NCBI GenBank assembly: GCA_009103225.1
Contig: RHPI01002090.1
Location: 1,507,733-1,571,732, forward strand
Direction: 5' to 3'
Length of the DNA: 64,000 nucleotides
Origin: Chlorokybus atmophyticus
Lineage: Eukaryota; Streptophyta; Chlorokybophyceae; Chlorokybales; Chlorokybaceae
This document shows, in pieces, positions 1 to 11,166 of this stretch. The notes beneath the pieces were generated by a model. It did no database searches and was not told the origin of the DNA. It saw nothing but the letters and a program-made list of their open reading frames with translations. Position 1 is the first letter of the stretch; the number at the start of each line of letters is the position of its first letter. Position numbers and translations under genes: made by a program.

Positions 1-1683
1 AGGTTGAACCCGACCGTCAGAACAGTACGGTTTCAGTACACTCACATGAAACACATAATGAATACGTATCGATTATGGCAATTTCAAACGATACGCGTAA
101 GTGCCGACCCGATCAATCACTTTAAACGGGCCTATCCAGCGAGGGAAAAACTTGCGGGTACCCACTCCCTTGATGGATATGTTTTTGGTGCTGAGAAGCA
201 TCGAACAGCCCACAACGTAGTTGGCCTCTCTATGCGCATCAGCATGGGCTTTTTGTCTATCTTGCGCTGCGCGCAAACAGTCCTTTGCCAATGCTAACCT
301 ATCCTGCATGGCCGAAGCCATCTCGCGCGCTGCAGGTACGCGAGTTATGTCGGTAGCAGGCAATTTAATATTGGACTCAGTGGATGCACTCCATAATTCA
401 AGGAAAACGGAGTTTCCTGCACAATCTCTTGCCATGCATTGTTAATCGCGAACTCAGCCATTGGGAGATAAACATCCCCAATCAGATTGGTTCGGACTCA
501 CGTCGTGCCGGATGGTTTCCTCAATCACTTGATTGGCGCGCTCTGTCTGACCATCCGTCTGTGGATGGTAAGCTGTGCTCATGTTCTGCTGAATATGTCA
601 AAAGCTGCATAGCGACTTTCAGAACTGAGCTACAAATTGCGGATCGCGATCAGACACGAAGTTACGAGGCAAGCCATGTAACTTAAACACAGAGGCGACA
701 AAAACCATCGCTAATTCACAGGAGCCTATTTCTGTGCGGCAAGGGACAATGTGAACCATTTTTGTTAAACGATCCACAAAAACTGCAACCGAAGTGTGCC
801 CTAATGCTGCCTCCGGGAGCTCAGTAAATAGGTCCATACTCACACTTTCCCACTCGCCATCAGGAACAGGCAAAGGTCGCAGCAACCAAGCGGGTTTCTG
901 ACGTAACGGCTTGTCACGCTGTCATTTGTCACATGTGTCAACATAACGCTTCACGTCAACAGGCAACGATGACCACCAGTACAACTGTTGCACTGCCTTA
1001 GTAGTCTTGCGACCGCCAAAGTGCCCAGCATACGGTGGATCGTGTACTTCAGCTATGCATTTTATGCGCAACCCAGCATGGTCAGGTATCACCAAGCTGG
1101 CGCCCATATAATACAAGTTGTCTCTTTTGTCAAGCTGTTGTACATTTTGTTGTACAGAGAACCATGGGTCTAATGCATACCCCTGTAAAACAGCTTGCAC
1201 AAACTCATCATCAGGAGGCAATGAACCCTGCGTTGCAAGCAACTGCGCGCGCATAACTGCCAACAATGACGGACAGCGACTCAGAGGATCTGCCACGTTG
1301 GTCCTGCCCGACCGGTATACCCATTTAAAGATAAATCGCGACAAGAACTCATTCCAGCGAGCCTGCCTACGCGACAAGTTTAGCTGTGTTGAGAAGTACA
1401 CCAACTGGTTGTGATCAGTCACCACTGTGAACTGAACTCCCTCCAAGTAACATCGCCATGTTTCAAGAGCATGCACTATACCAAGCAATTTCTGCTCAGT
1501 GGTAGTGTAGTTCACCTCTGCTGGAATGAATTTCCTACTCTCATAAGCACATGGTCGGCCGTCCTGTAGCAATACTGCACCACACCCAAGGGTGGAGGCA
1601 TCGCTAATCACAGTGAAGTGTTTATCCCAAAGAGGCAATGCCAATACTGGTGCCGAAGTCAAAGCCAGCTTCACTTGTTGCAT
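1..1683 (-). pseudogene. Retrotransposon pol: RNase H and integrase, broken and partial
   Basis: The RNase H part (1683 to about 1270) shows VISDASTLGCGAVL, YTTTEQKLL and TDHNQL, placing the catalytic acidic residues. Integrase follows with an HHCC zinc-binding N-terminus. A TGA sits at 919-921, where the last zinc-binding Cys is expected. The core then shows SMDLF and FVSDRDPQF, with another stop at 619. Around 600-520 the [14 protein letters not shown] segment carries the catalytic Glu. The C-terminal part has WIGPFKV and, after a stop near position 70 and a frame change, VFHVSVLKPY reaching the window edge. No chromodomain is visible in the window. Confidence 0.92.
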
Positions 1684-1704
1684 AGCAGCTTCTTGTGCTG
1701 CTGT

Positions 1705-3529
1705 TCAAGAGAATGGGGCATCCCTTCGCAACAGTTTTGTCAAAGGCACCACAACTGTAGAGTACCCCGTCATAAGCTTGCGAAAGTAGTTTGCCAACCC
1801 CAAGAATGATCGCAATTGATGGATATTCTTAGGTTGAGGCCAATCTTTTACCACTTGCACTTTGCGAGGGTCAGGTTTGACACCCGCACCACTCACAATA
1901 TGCCCTAAGAATGGCAACACTGTTTTGCAAAAGTCACACTTTGACAAGTTGGCAAACAAGCGATGTGTACGCAGCAAGGCGAACACCGCTTCCAAGTGCT
2001 GCTTATGCCCTTCCTTGCTTTTACTAAAGACAATGATGTCATCCAAGTAACCCATAACATACTTACCAAGTATGCCACCAAAAATCTTATTCATTTCCTT
2101 CTGAAACACTGCGGGCGCATTAGTCAATCCAAAAGATAACACTTTGTATTGATAATGGCCCGAAGGTGTTCTGAATGTTGTCTTGTAAACATCAGAAGGA
2201 TGAATTCGGATTTGATGATAACCACTTGTCAAGTCCAACGTATTAAAGTACGCATTTCCCGACAGTTTATCAAACACATCATCAATCCGTAGCAACGGGT
2301 ATTGATTCTTTACCGTGATTTTGTTCAAAGCACGGTAATCCACACACATGCGCAGCTTTCCATTCTTTTTCATCACAAACAAGATGGGCGCGCCAAAGGG
2401 TGAAGAACTCGGTTCAATTAATCCCTTTTCCAATAACTCTTTGATTTGAGTTTCCATTTCCCCCCTCTCTCGGGGGCTCAGCCTATATATAGGCCGAAAC
2501 GGAGGCTCACTATTAAAAATAAGTGGTATTGTGTGTCCGACACCTCGATCAGGAGGTAAGCCTGGCAACTCTTCTGAGAACACATCTTGATATTTCTCAA
2601 TGATGTCTGCAACACCTTCTGTATTTCCCAGCACAAAGTCGTCCGACGACGTCAAGTGTACCAGAAAAGCCGGTGTGTTTTTGCGCAACGCACGTTTCAC
2701 TTGCAGTGCAGTGAGTAGCGCTGGGTCGGGTTGCTTGTGGTCCAAGCTATGTGACCCTTTCACAGACAATGTTACACGCTTACGACCTTTCTTTACTATG
2801 CACAAGCGTGCCCCAGTATCCAATGTCATTTTCACATTCTCCTGCCATTCCTGTCATAATACCACATCAACACCTGATATGTCGATGGATACCACTATGA
2901 AAGTAAGAGTGGCATGATAATTACCAATCTTTATTTTCATTTTTATTTCCCCTTTCACTGGCAACGCACCCCCCGCACTGGCAGCTGAAAATGCAGAGGG
3001 TTTACACGCTATCTTGTTGCGCACAACCCATTGTTCCTCAACGAAATTGTGTTGCACCAGTGTCAATCAAGAACGAACTATTCACCCCATGCATTGTGCC
3101 ACTGAATGTCCACAACATAGGTACTACCCGTCCTTGAAATGTAGCCAAGAGTCCGTGACTAATGCGAGGGTTGAGTAAAATTGCGGACAATCGCACTGTC
3201 CCTGTTTCACGCTTGTTAAATTGCTTCAACACAGTTCCCCCTCGAGTGTGTTTTAACCATGGGCCATGATATTTAGGCACCATCACTACCAAACTTAAGG
3301 TTCTGTGCTTACTTTGCAACTTGGTCAAAGTGTGCAACACATCGGTAAGCATGTTAAACTCCACATGTACCAACACACAAGCATTCTCTTCCACCTTTTC
3401 AACATCAAAAAATGGCAATTTGTTATGTGCTTGCCATGCATGCGTCATTACATGCACTTGGGACAGCTCATCAAACCAGTTTGCCACTAGTACAAGCAAC
3501 TGGTCATCAACCACTCCTACATCAGTCAC
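1705..3529 (-). pseudogene. Retrotransposon pol: aspartic protease and reverse transcriptase, broken
   Basis: The upstream part (3529-3038) ends in FLIDTGAT, the catalytic motif of retropepsins. The frame then shifts near 3060 and continues to a TGA at 2851-2853. From 2835 to 1705 an open stretch encodes the reverse transcriptase, with VDYRALNKITV, SGYHQIRI, FGLTNAPAVFQ and the YLDD catalytic box, then the thumb and connection (FLGLANYFRKL). It ends at an in-frame TGA before RNase H. In gypsy elements these domains belong to one polyprotein, so the stops are inactivating. Confidence 0.93.
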
Positions 3530-3538
3530 GGCGTATTC

Positions 3539-4987
3539 CTATTCAACCTTCTTGGCCTTGCCCTTCCCCTTGGTTGGGCAATTCTTTGCGATGTGGCCAG
3601 GCTGATGACAGACGTAACAGATGCGAGACGCAGCAGGTATGTTACCACCAGCAGGTGCGCCACTGGTAGAAGCACCAAATGTCTTCGCCTTCTTTGCCAG
3701 GTGTGCACTCGGATGAGAGAAACGCTTTCCTCCCACCCCCAGCGGCTTGGCCGAAACTGCCACATGTGACTTGTCCTGCACCGTCGTGTCATCATTGTAC
3801 AGGTACACGCTCAGCTTCTGCAGCTTGGCCAAGTCCTCTGGAACCCAAGGAAGTCCCGTTGCCGTGTTGTACTGCAGCTGATCACGCACACGCGCATCCA
3901 AGCCGCGCTTGTACAACTCAAACTGCTCGGCCTTGTCCATGGGCATGAGGCCGCTGTTCGCACGACCCACGAATGCCTGAAACTCCTGCAGATAGGTTGA
4001 GGCCGCCCGACCATTCTGGCGCAACTTGCTGAGCTTGTTGCGAGCCTGAGTAGCCGGGTCCATGCCACCATAACGTTCCATCAGGAACTGAAAAAGTGCC
4101 TCCACTGTCTTGGCAGCACCATCTGTCTGCCTCGCCCATTCGGCGAGAGCATCGGATGGCATGAGCAACTCAGCAACAGCAATGTGCTCATTAACCGGGC
4201 GCTTGAGTGCCGTCAAGTAGTGCTCGACAATGACCACCCAGCCATAAATGCTGACGCTGCCGTTAGGCTTGAACTTCTCAGGCTTGTTCAGAGCTGTCAC
4301 CGGCAGACCTGCTGATGCCCCAGCTGCCGAAGCAGCACCTGCCACCTGTTGGCGCAGCGCCACCAACTCAGCCTGCATGGCATCGAGGCGTGCCGTTAAA
4401 CTGCACTCGGCCAGTCAACTTGTCTTCAAAGTTAGGTCCCAAGTACCAGAACACATCCTTGCCACGCTACGAGGTTTCCACTCCCAAGTTGGCCAAAGCC
4501 TCGAACGCCATTCGCTTGCCTTGGTAAGGGAGCGGCTTATCATATACGGCCATGATAGCTGCCACCTTTGGATCACCTCGCACGAGTGGCGGGATGTTGT
4601 TCGTCAGCTCATGTTCGAGCATGCGGATCACCATCTCCTTGCTTGCACGAGGGAGTGTGGCAAAGTCTGTCTCATAGCCATCACGAACCGTCTGCGCCCA
4701 TGCTCCCACGTTTCCTGACGAAGCCGAGGGTGGGCAGCAAGCAGAGCTTTACGCTCTTCTGCATACTTCTCAATGGCCCCGCCAATGACACTGTGAGTGT
4801 CCACTGCAGCTGGTGCACTCTGAGAAGACTGGTTGGGAGAAGCTTCGCTGTCTTGCTTAGCTCCTTCCTTCTCACTGTCAGTAAGCTTATAGCTTTCACT
4901 CGTATCAGAGTAGTTCACTTCCTCTTCACTCGATGGCTCATACGATGTGGACTTCTCCACATCATCCCCTCCTTGGTCAGACATCTG
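3539..4987 (-). pseudogene. Retrotransposon gag, broken
   Basis: The probable start is the Met at 4987, just before an acidic Ser/Glu-rich N-terminus. The middle part encodes a retrotransposon capsid-like segment with YLQEFQAFV. Near the C-terminus lies a CCHC zinc knuckle, CYVCHQPGHIAKNC (C-X2-C-X4-H-X4-C), followed by a Lys-rich tail, which is the usual nucleocapsid arrangement. The frame shifts near 4640-4710, meets an in-frame TAG near 4465 and shifts again near 4390-4410. The last part, from 4378 down, is open. The knuckle makes the assignment safe; the breaks are seen directly. Confidence 0.9.
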
Positions 4988-5050
4988 CGCAAGAATACAA
5001 GCCGTCAATAGTAGAAGTGTGCAAGTGCACAAAACACCCAAGTTGTGCAC

Positions 5051-5811
5051 TGCAAAAGTGTCAAAATCTATGGATTTTGTCTCGTCAAGTGCTTAACGTG
5101 GAGTATTCATCTCAAACAAGAGCTCTCCACACACCTTTCAACTAGACACTCAAGTTGAAACAAACCGCACGCGAATCCACGCGGCGGTTCACAAGTTACA
5201 ACTTGTCAAAGTTTTCACTTTGTACAACTCAGCTTAACCCACAATTGCAATTGACACACAGGGTGCCAAAATCTCGTTGAGTCCAACCCTATAAGCTGAT
5301 ATCAACGAGTTGTGAGTTGTGACTTTGATATCGGCCGCGCAGAATGACTTTGGCGGCCTCACCGCACTGACTGGCGGTAACGGCAGCCGATGTTGCCACC
5401 GGACTGCCTCACAAGGGTTGGATTTGTGATACAGTTTCACACCCTTTACACCACCACGAATCCACGTGGTGGCAAGCACACAAGCACAAGCACAGTATGT
5501 TATCACATTATAATGTGATTACAAGTGATGTGCTGAGCATGCAATGCTTGGGGGGGGCTGCCTAAGTGGCCGCCTCCCCTTCACGCAAGCTAACAAGCCT
5601 GGCTAGGCAAGGCAGGGCAAGGCAAGCAAAACTAGGCTAAGCTAGGCTAAGCACCAGCAGCAACTATAACTACTATAACGACAACAACGACAACAACAAC
5701 AACTAGCTAACAACTATCACTACCCACCCTAGTGGGTAGCGCTAGCTGCCGCCTGCCGTCGCAGTCGCTGCCGCCTGCCGCCGCCCCTCCCACAAGCCCC
5801 TCGCCGCCCGC
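5051..5811 (-). other. Untranslated leader between PBS and gag
   Basis: No convincing coding is visible here. The stretch contains CAA/ACA-rich and GCC-rich simple sequence around 5640-5800. Its position between primer binding site and gag fits a retrotransposon 5' leader carrying packaging and dimerisation signals, which cannot be recognised by eye. Confidence 0.5.
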
Positions 5812-5823
5812 GCTCCGATACCA
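5812..5823 (-). other. Primer binding site (initiator tRNA-Met type)
   Basis: The minus strand reads TGGTATCGGAGC one base inside the LTR. This differs at one position from TGGTATCAGAGC, the complement of the initiator tRNA-Met 3' end that many plant LTR elements use. Position and match support first-strand priming by tRNA-iMet. Confidence 0.75.
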
Positions 5824-5824
5824 A

Positions 5825-6132
5825 TGTAAGAGAGGGGTGCCTCCCTCCTCCCTTTAATCCCCTACCCCAACACCACCACCAGCCACCACGCCCACGCCGC
5901 CGCCGCCAGGGGGAACTGCCGAAGCAGAAGATCCCCTGGCCATGCGGCTGATATCGACATGAAACTCATGTCTCATGTCGATATCAGTGTTACAGATAAA
6001 TAACACTACATTAGGGTTTTAACATAAGTTAACGGTCCTAATATGGCTTAATAGGCTGTATAATCCCGTTGGGACCCTTATTTTATCCTAAATAAGGGCG
6101 GGGAACCTCTATGGAGGTAGCACACCGTTACA
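5825..6132 (-). repeat. 5' LTR of the gypsy element
   Basis: Read on the minus strand this stretch begins TGTAACGGTGTGC and ends CTCTCTTACA, so it has TG...CA ends within the 5-base inverted termini TGTAA/TTACA. It stops one base before the primer binding site. The length of 308 bp is normal for a small gypsy LTR. An alternative outer end at 5994, also TTACA, would give 170 bp. The second LTR needed to settle this lies outside the window. Confidence 0.7.
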
Positions 6133-7264
6133 TATATGCACATCCAAACACTTGATTTGCATGCTAAGTGTGTAATAATGATATACGTAATCATCATTTA
6201 ATGATTATGTTATGATCCCACTACTATTGTTATGATGTGTTTCATGATGCTACGACTGTTTTTACAATGCGCACAAATTGTATAAATGGGAATTTGTACA
6301 AGGGTTGACATGAAAATTCCAACAACAACATTATTATGTGTGCTTGATCTCGCATTTGCAAGGTAAAATATATAGTTAAGATTGCAAAGTGGTTAAAAAG
6401 GCTACAGTAGTTATTGTCACACGTAAAAACATGAGAGCGCACAACACTACGCTAGTCTACCAAACTCTTTCAAGCTCTACACAACTGTTAGGTTCATCCG
6501 TCTTTTCGCGATCATGAGCAGTTTTCATAATTGAGCGTAAGTAGCTTCTTGTTTATACACGCCAAAACGCCATCAAGATGTTGTGATGTAGATGACTTTA
6601 TGGTGACTACGTATTCAATTCTACAGATGCTCATAATTATGACGCTGCGTCGTAAAATACAAATCGAAAATAACCGTCTCGAGACCATCAATATGCTAAA
6701 AAGCTGCAACTTGCAGGAGCGGGTTCGTACATGCATATGTACAAGTATCGTAGCGAAAAGGAGCCGTGCAACATTATTGATCAGCCAAAATGTTAATAAA
6801 AGGCTAGCTCTGTACAAATACCGTGATGAAAACGAAACGATACACTCGTTGCCGATTGATGAGCTGTAGTCGAAAGCAAGGACATGTTTATCTTATGCTC
6901 CTACTGCACCTATACTTTTTGCATCCTTCACATTTCATGTGACACGATGTTTATGAAAGAAGTCGAGAACATGTTTTCACTGCAACCGTTTTTATGAAAC
7001 AGCCGTGACAGCTTTCGTAGCGTCCATCGATTTATTTATGCCAAAAACAATTAACTCGAGCTCTGTTTGAGTTTCAACTTTGTAGCTTTGGTTGAACTCC
7101 GTTAGGGTTTAAGATTGTCCCATGCATACATATGTAATATGACATTGGATAATACTACACCAGCATGCCTGTATTTTAGATCTACCTGTGGGCTATTTCG
7201 ACGAGTCACTACTTTGGAGGGGAGCACACTTTTCAGAATTGATCACTGTACACAACGATCACGT
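6133..7264. other. AT-rich non-coding stretch
   Basis: About 1.1 kb of AT-rich sequence flanks the retrotransposon LTR. A 112-codon open frame at 6531-6869 on the plus strand resembles no family I know and has no supporting context. I see no RNA gene and no clear repeat here. Confidence 0.4.
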
Positions 7265-7270
7265 GCAGTC

Positions 7271-7315
7271 TACCCCCGCTAAGAGACTTTGGAGCGAAGT
7301 CTCTTAGCGGGGGTA
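7271..7315. repeat. Perfect hairpin with 19-bp arms
   Basis: TACCCCCGCTAAGAGACTT at 7271-7289 is the exact reverse complement of 7297-7315, with a 7-base loop. Just upstream, CAGTC (7266-7270) repeats the terminal sequence of the mariner-like element at 7778-8250. This therefore looks like a second end of the same repeat family folded on itself. Confidence 0.8.
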
Positions 7316-7631
7316 AGAGAGTAACCTCGCTAATAGCATAGAGAATGAGATTACCGACCGGAACATTGACAAATGCTGGTGCCTAAGAGAATATTGTTGA
7401 CCGCATAGATCATATTTTAACTTTATGTCATTCTCGCAAGTTGTAGCGAGCAATATTCTAAGGTCGAAGGAGTAGCGCGTGACCGATGTGACATAAGGCG
7501 TAACGCGCGTGATTAGCAGGCCATGATGGATAAGTTGTGACGTACACTTGACGTGACGAGCGCGATGGCGCAATTAGCGTAACATAATATGCACGACGTT
7601 ATACGCGTGACGCAATAGGCGCGCTTATAGC

Positions 7632-7737
7632 ATGTTGCTGCTCGTGACACCCAAGAGCATAGTATGCTCTTGGACGTCAAGAGAATGTTGCTGCTCGTGA
7701 CACCCAAGAGCATAGTATGCTCTTGGACGTCAAGAGA
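7632..7737. repeat. Tandem duplication, 53 bp x 2, with internal palindrome
   Basis: Two identical 53-bp units lie head to tail at 7632-7684 and 7685-7737. Each contains the palindrome CCAAGAGCATA-G-TATGCTCTTGG. Related AAGAGCATA/TATGCTCTTGG fragments recur near 15795-15880, so the motif belongs to a dispersed repeat. Confidence 0.9.
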
Positions 7738-7777
7738 ATTACCCCCCCAAGAGCACACGATAGCGGAGGATAAATAG

Positions 7778-8250
7778 TACAGTCTACCCCCGTTAAAAGA
7801 CTTCGCCTTAAGGGAATAACCCCGTTAGGATTATCGTTTTGCAAAAAAACCAATCGTTTTACAGGTAAATATCTTCGGTTAGTGGAATAGTCTTGTACGT
7901 AATAAGGTTAAAGAGAAGGTTTGAAATTCTAAGTGGGTTCAGTCTTATAATGGGGGATACTTTGTTAACAGCATAGATATTTCGCTGATATCAGAATAAA
8001 CATCACCTTCAACAATAGAAGCCATGTATGATATTGTATAATATATACATACAATATGAATTTTATTTTTGCCACGTCAGCATATAATGACGTGGCTTAA
8101 GGTTATCAGTTAATACCCCCATTAACAAAATATATATATCCTTTAAACGGTAAAAGAATATATAATCTTATCAACGCCAAGAGTATAACCCCGTTGGTGG
8201 AATGAAAAGCTGAAGGATAAACGTGATTCTTGTAACGGGGGTAGACTGTA
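7778..8250. mobile_element. Tc1/mariner-like MITE
   Basis: The left end reads TA-CAGTCTACCCCCGTTA and the right end reads TAACGGGGGTAGACTG-TA, perfect inverted repeats flanked by TA. The TA target and the CAGT start are typical of Tc1/mariner ends. The 473-bp body is AT-rich with no transposase frame, so it is a non-autonomous miniature element. Another right-hand end of the family follows at 8257-8274. Confidence 0.75.
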
Positions 8251-8256
8251 TGCGCT

Positions 8257-8274
8257 TAAAGGGGTTAGACTGTA
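8257..8274. repeat. Extra mariner-like terminal repeat
   Basis: TAAAGGGGTTAGACTGTA is a diverged copy of the right terminal repeat that ends at 8250. It could be the outer end of a larger nested element whose left end is the CAGTCTACCCCCG copy at 7266. Confidence 0.55.
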
Positions 8275-8353
8275 AAAGCTAGGGAGTTGTTGCGGGGGGC
8301 ATTGTGTACGGGTAAGTAGTACCGGGACTCAGTCAGTACTGGTATAGCATTCA

Positions 8354-8433
8354 TGAGTGATGCATAGGCTGGTCAAACGGCTGGCCGACGGCGTGAGTGA
8401 TGCATAGGCTGGTCAAACGGCTGGCCGACGGCG
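8354..8433. repeat. Tandem duplication, 40 bp x 2
   Basis: Two identical 40-bp units starting TGAGTGATGCATAGG lie at 8354-8393 and 8394-8433, shortly downstream of the tRNA 3' end. No function is evident. Confidence 0.9.
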
Positions 8434-8490
8434 TGCGGGATTCTTATCCCGCACATCTCGATGACAAAAGAGATCGGCGTTGAAGGTGTT

Positions 8491-8563
8491 CGCGCTACGC
8501 AGGGGTCGAACCTGCGACCTTCAGCTTAGGAAACTGACACTCTGTCCACTGAGTTAGTAGCGC
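8491..8563 (-). tRNA. trnR-CCU: tRNA-Arg (anticodon CCT)
   Basis: On the minus strand a complete 73-nt cloverleaf folds. The acceptor GCGCTAC/GTAGCGC pairs perfectly with discriminator G. The D stem is ACTC/GAGT. The anticodon stem TCAGT/GCTGA carries the loop TTCCTAA, giving anticodon CCT, which reads AGG. The T arm is GCAGG-TTCGACC-CCTGC. There is no intron. A T4 run (8466-8469 on the complement) about 20 bases downstream can serve as the Pol III terminator. Confidence 0.95.
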
Positions 8564-9055
8564 CGGTTGATGTCTGTCAGGCTTCCAATAAAAAGTATCA
8601 CTACAAACTATCACTACAACAATAACGATGTCAAGGAGGACGCAGAGGTCGCTGCACAGAGAGGCGCTGTCCTTCACTAGGCATACCTGTACCCGCGGTG
8701 GTTGTCGTCGCTGTCCTGGCGTCGCTGTCGCCACCGCGCCAGGAGAGAGTGATCAAGCGTCATTGGACTGACCTCACCACAGTCTGCCGCGCGACATCAG
8801 GCATGTTGTCAGACGGAACGGTTAGCTAGCTGGCCAGCGCAAGAGGCGAGCGTTTGCATGCGTGACTTTTGCTAACAGCGTTCCCCGGACAAATCTGCTA
8901 CTCAAACCCAGGCTGGTAGCAAGCACGGAGCAGTAAAGTTCTGCCCACCGTTGTGTGGAAGCGTTAGGTGATGCACTAGGCCAATAGTGTTGGCAGGAGC
9001 AGCAGTATAACAGAGAGGAAAAGCACTGCCTGTGTGTGTGTCTCCCTTTCTTCAA
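8564..9055. other. Spacer between tRNA-Arg and ERCC1
   Basis: About 490 bp with no convincing coding. It must hold the upstream region of the tRNA gene and the promoter and 5' UTR of ERCC1. No TATA box or other clear element is visible. Confidence 0.4.
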
Positions 9056-11166
9056 ATGAGCCAGCCCAAGCAGACGGAGGATGCCTCTCCTGCTCCATCA
9101 CAAGGCGGGTGGGTAAATGGTTTGTTGTGCGGTCAGTATGGAGTGCCAATTTGCTTGCATGTTGATCATTATCGGCCTGTCAAACTTGTCCTGTGGTTAT
9201 GTGCCTTGCCTTCATGCGTGCTGTTGTGCTTGGGATAACGCATACCTGGCAGGAGAGCATGTCCTGATTCGCTCAGTTCAGCAGCCGAACGCATGCGTGC
9301 ATGTGTCTTTCAATGCATGCATTCGTAGTCACAGCATGCACAGGAAAACATAAGACACGCATCTGTAATATCTCTGGAAGCAGCAGTGTTGGTAATGCAC
9401 AGCCATTCACTACCATCCATCAACAACAAGCTTGTTCGAGCGAGCGTACTTGCGTGCGTGCGTGTGTACGATTTTGCATATATGTGTTCGTATGCGTGTG
9501 TGTTTGTCAGGACCCCTGGTGGCGGTGCTGGCGCTTCAAGGCCGCTGTTCAGAATCCCCTCTCACCGCGAGGTAGAGCAATCCTCACGCCCCGCGCCGCC
9601 ACCCAACTTGTTCCAGCAGCAGCAACAAGCAGCAGAGCACAGCGGAGCAGCGAGCAGGGCTGGAGTATCATCAACGCCACCGCAACCACCCGTGATTACC
9701 GCGCGCAATCGCACCCCTCCTCCTGCTCCTAGCCAGGCACCTCCCACCTTGCCCGCGCTTCGTCCTGTTGGGGCGTCCTCTGCTGCGCCGGAGAGGCCTC
9801 ATGCCAGGTCGGATGCTGGTTTGATGTTCCCAAGTGAACTTGTTCAGTTCAGGTGGAGTGAGAAGCAGCACTACTCACTCGCGTGTGTCGCAGGCCTGAA
9901 GCTCGCGCAAGCACGGGTGCTCCGTCTACCAGCGCCCCGGACGCATTCAACTTCTCGAAACACATGCCGCCGGTAGGTGCTTTATGCTTGTGCTTGCGAC
10001 ACAACAACTGCTACTCACACACTGTTCTTTCGCTCATGTCCCTGTGCGTGCGCCACAGCTTCTGCCGCAGAATGCCATTATTGTAAATGAGCGAAGGCAG
10101 AAAGGCAACCCAATCCTGGATTTCGTGCGCAACGTTCGGTAAGCGCACAATTGCAGTTAATAAAGACACTCACATGTGCTAACAAATCACAATAGTTGCT
10201 CTCGCTCCTTTTCACCACATAATCAAACACGTAAGTTGAAAGTTTTGTTTTGTGAACAGGTATGCGTACTCAAGCGACATTGTGCCGGACTTTCTGGTTG
10301 GCGCGACAGCGTGCTGCTTGTACATATCGGTTAGGTATCATCTCCTCCATCCAGACTACCTTTTTGCGCGGGTACGCGAGCTGCAGAAGAATTTCCGGCT
10401 GCGCGCGATTCTGTGCTACGTTGACCAGGTGGACGTCATCCAGCCCCTGCACGAGATCACAAAGATCGCGCTGCTGCACGAGTGCACCCTTATATGCGGC
10501 TTCAGGTGCGACTGATGTGTGCATCTTGCCCGCGCAAGGAAAGCGTTGGTTTTCAATTAAACAGAGTCAATGACACCAACTGGGTTGCGTGTTGTGCAGT
10601 ATGCAGGAGTGTGCGCGCTACTTGGAAACGCTCAAGAGCTTCGAGGCCAAGCCGCCGGACTTGATCATGGAAAGGAAGGAGACGGACTACGTGTCAAGGG
10701 TGAGCGTTGTTTTTGTACGGGCGCAATGTAGGTCAGCCCGTTAATAGTGTGCCTGCTTTGGGCAGTTGACGGATGTGCTCACCTCTGTTCGGGGTGTGAA
10801 CAAGACTGATGCGGCGACCATGGGCACCGCTTTCAAGTCCTTCAAGGGCATGATGAAAGCCACTGTGGACGACTTGATTGCTTTGCCCGGGATAGGAGAA
10901 CGCAAGGTCAGTATACATGCATAAGTGCATGTACAACCTGTTGCTGCCTGCCACAGAAACTGACCTCCAAACCACATGGTCTGCAGGCTAGAAGGCTGTA
11001 TGACGCTTTTCACGAACCGTTCAGGCGAACGAACAGGCAACTGAGGTTGCCCGAGTCTCTGACGCAGAAGGCCGTGGCATCCCAGCAGTCGCAGCCGCAG
11101 CAGCCGAGTCAACCCGCAGCTGAGCGGCGAGAGTCAATTGTGCCAAGCAGTCAAGCCTCGCAATGA
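9056..11166 (+). CDS. ERCC1: DNA excision repair protein ERCC1 (XPF partner)
   Basis: ERCC1 is the non-catalytic partner of the XPF nuclease; it binds DNA and positions the 5' incision in nucleotide excision and crosslink repair. The model joins 9056-9108, 9511-9852, 9894-9972, 10059-10138, 10260-10505, 10600-10699, 10766-10906 and 10987-11166, keeps frame throughout and gives 406 residues. The N-terminal 170 residues are Pro/Gln-rich and not conserved. The central nuclease-like domain reads NPILDFVRNV, VPDFLVG and RYHLLHPDYL, with Cys/Asp in place of XPF catalytic residues as expected for ERCC1. The C-terminal tandem helix-hairpin-helix shows VRGVNKTDAATM and ALPGIGERKARRLYDAFHEPF. Intron 2 would be only 41 bp, the weakest part of the model. 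Confidence 0.93.

Larger units (their letters stand above)
1..6132 (-). mobile_element. Ty3/gypsy LTR retrotransposon, degenerate, cut by the window start
   Basis: On the minus strand the order is LTR, primer binding site, leader, gag with a zinc knuckle, protease, reverse transcriptase, RNase H and integrase. Integrase after RNase H is the Ty3/gypsy order. Coding is still recognisable at the first base of the window, so the integrase tail, any chromodomain, the polypurine tract and the second LTR lie outside. The reading frames are broken by several stop codons and frameshifts, so this copy is very unlikely to be autonomous. Domain identity is seen directly from motifs. Age cannot be judged without the other LTR. 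Confidence 0.95.

Noticed and set aside
6531-6869. 112-codon open frame in AT-rich DNA
   Set aside because: No recognisable motif, matched by an antisense open frame of similar size, and flanked by repeats. I take it as chance.
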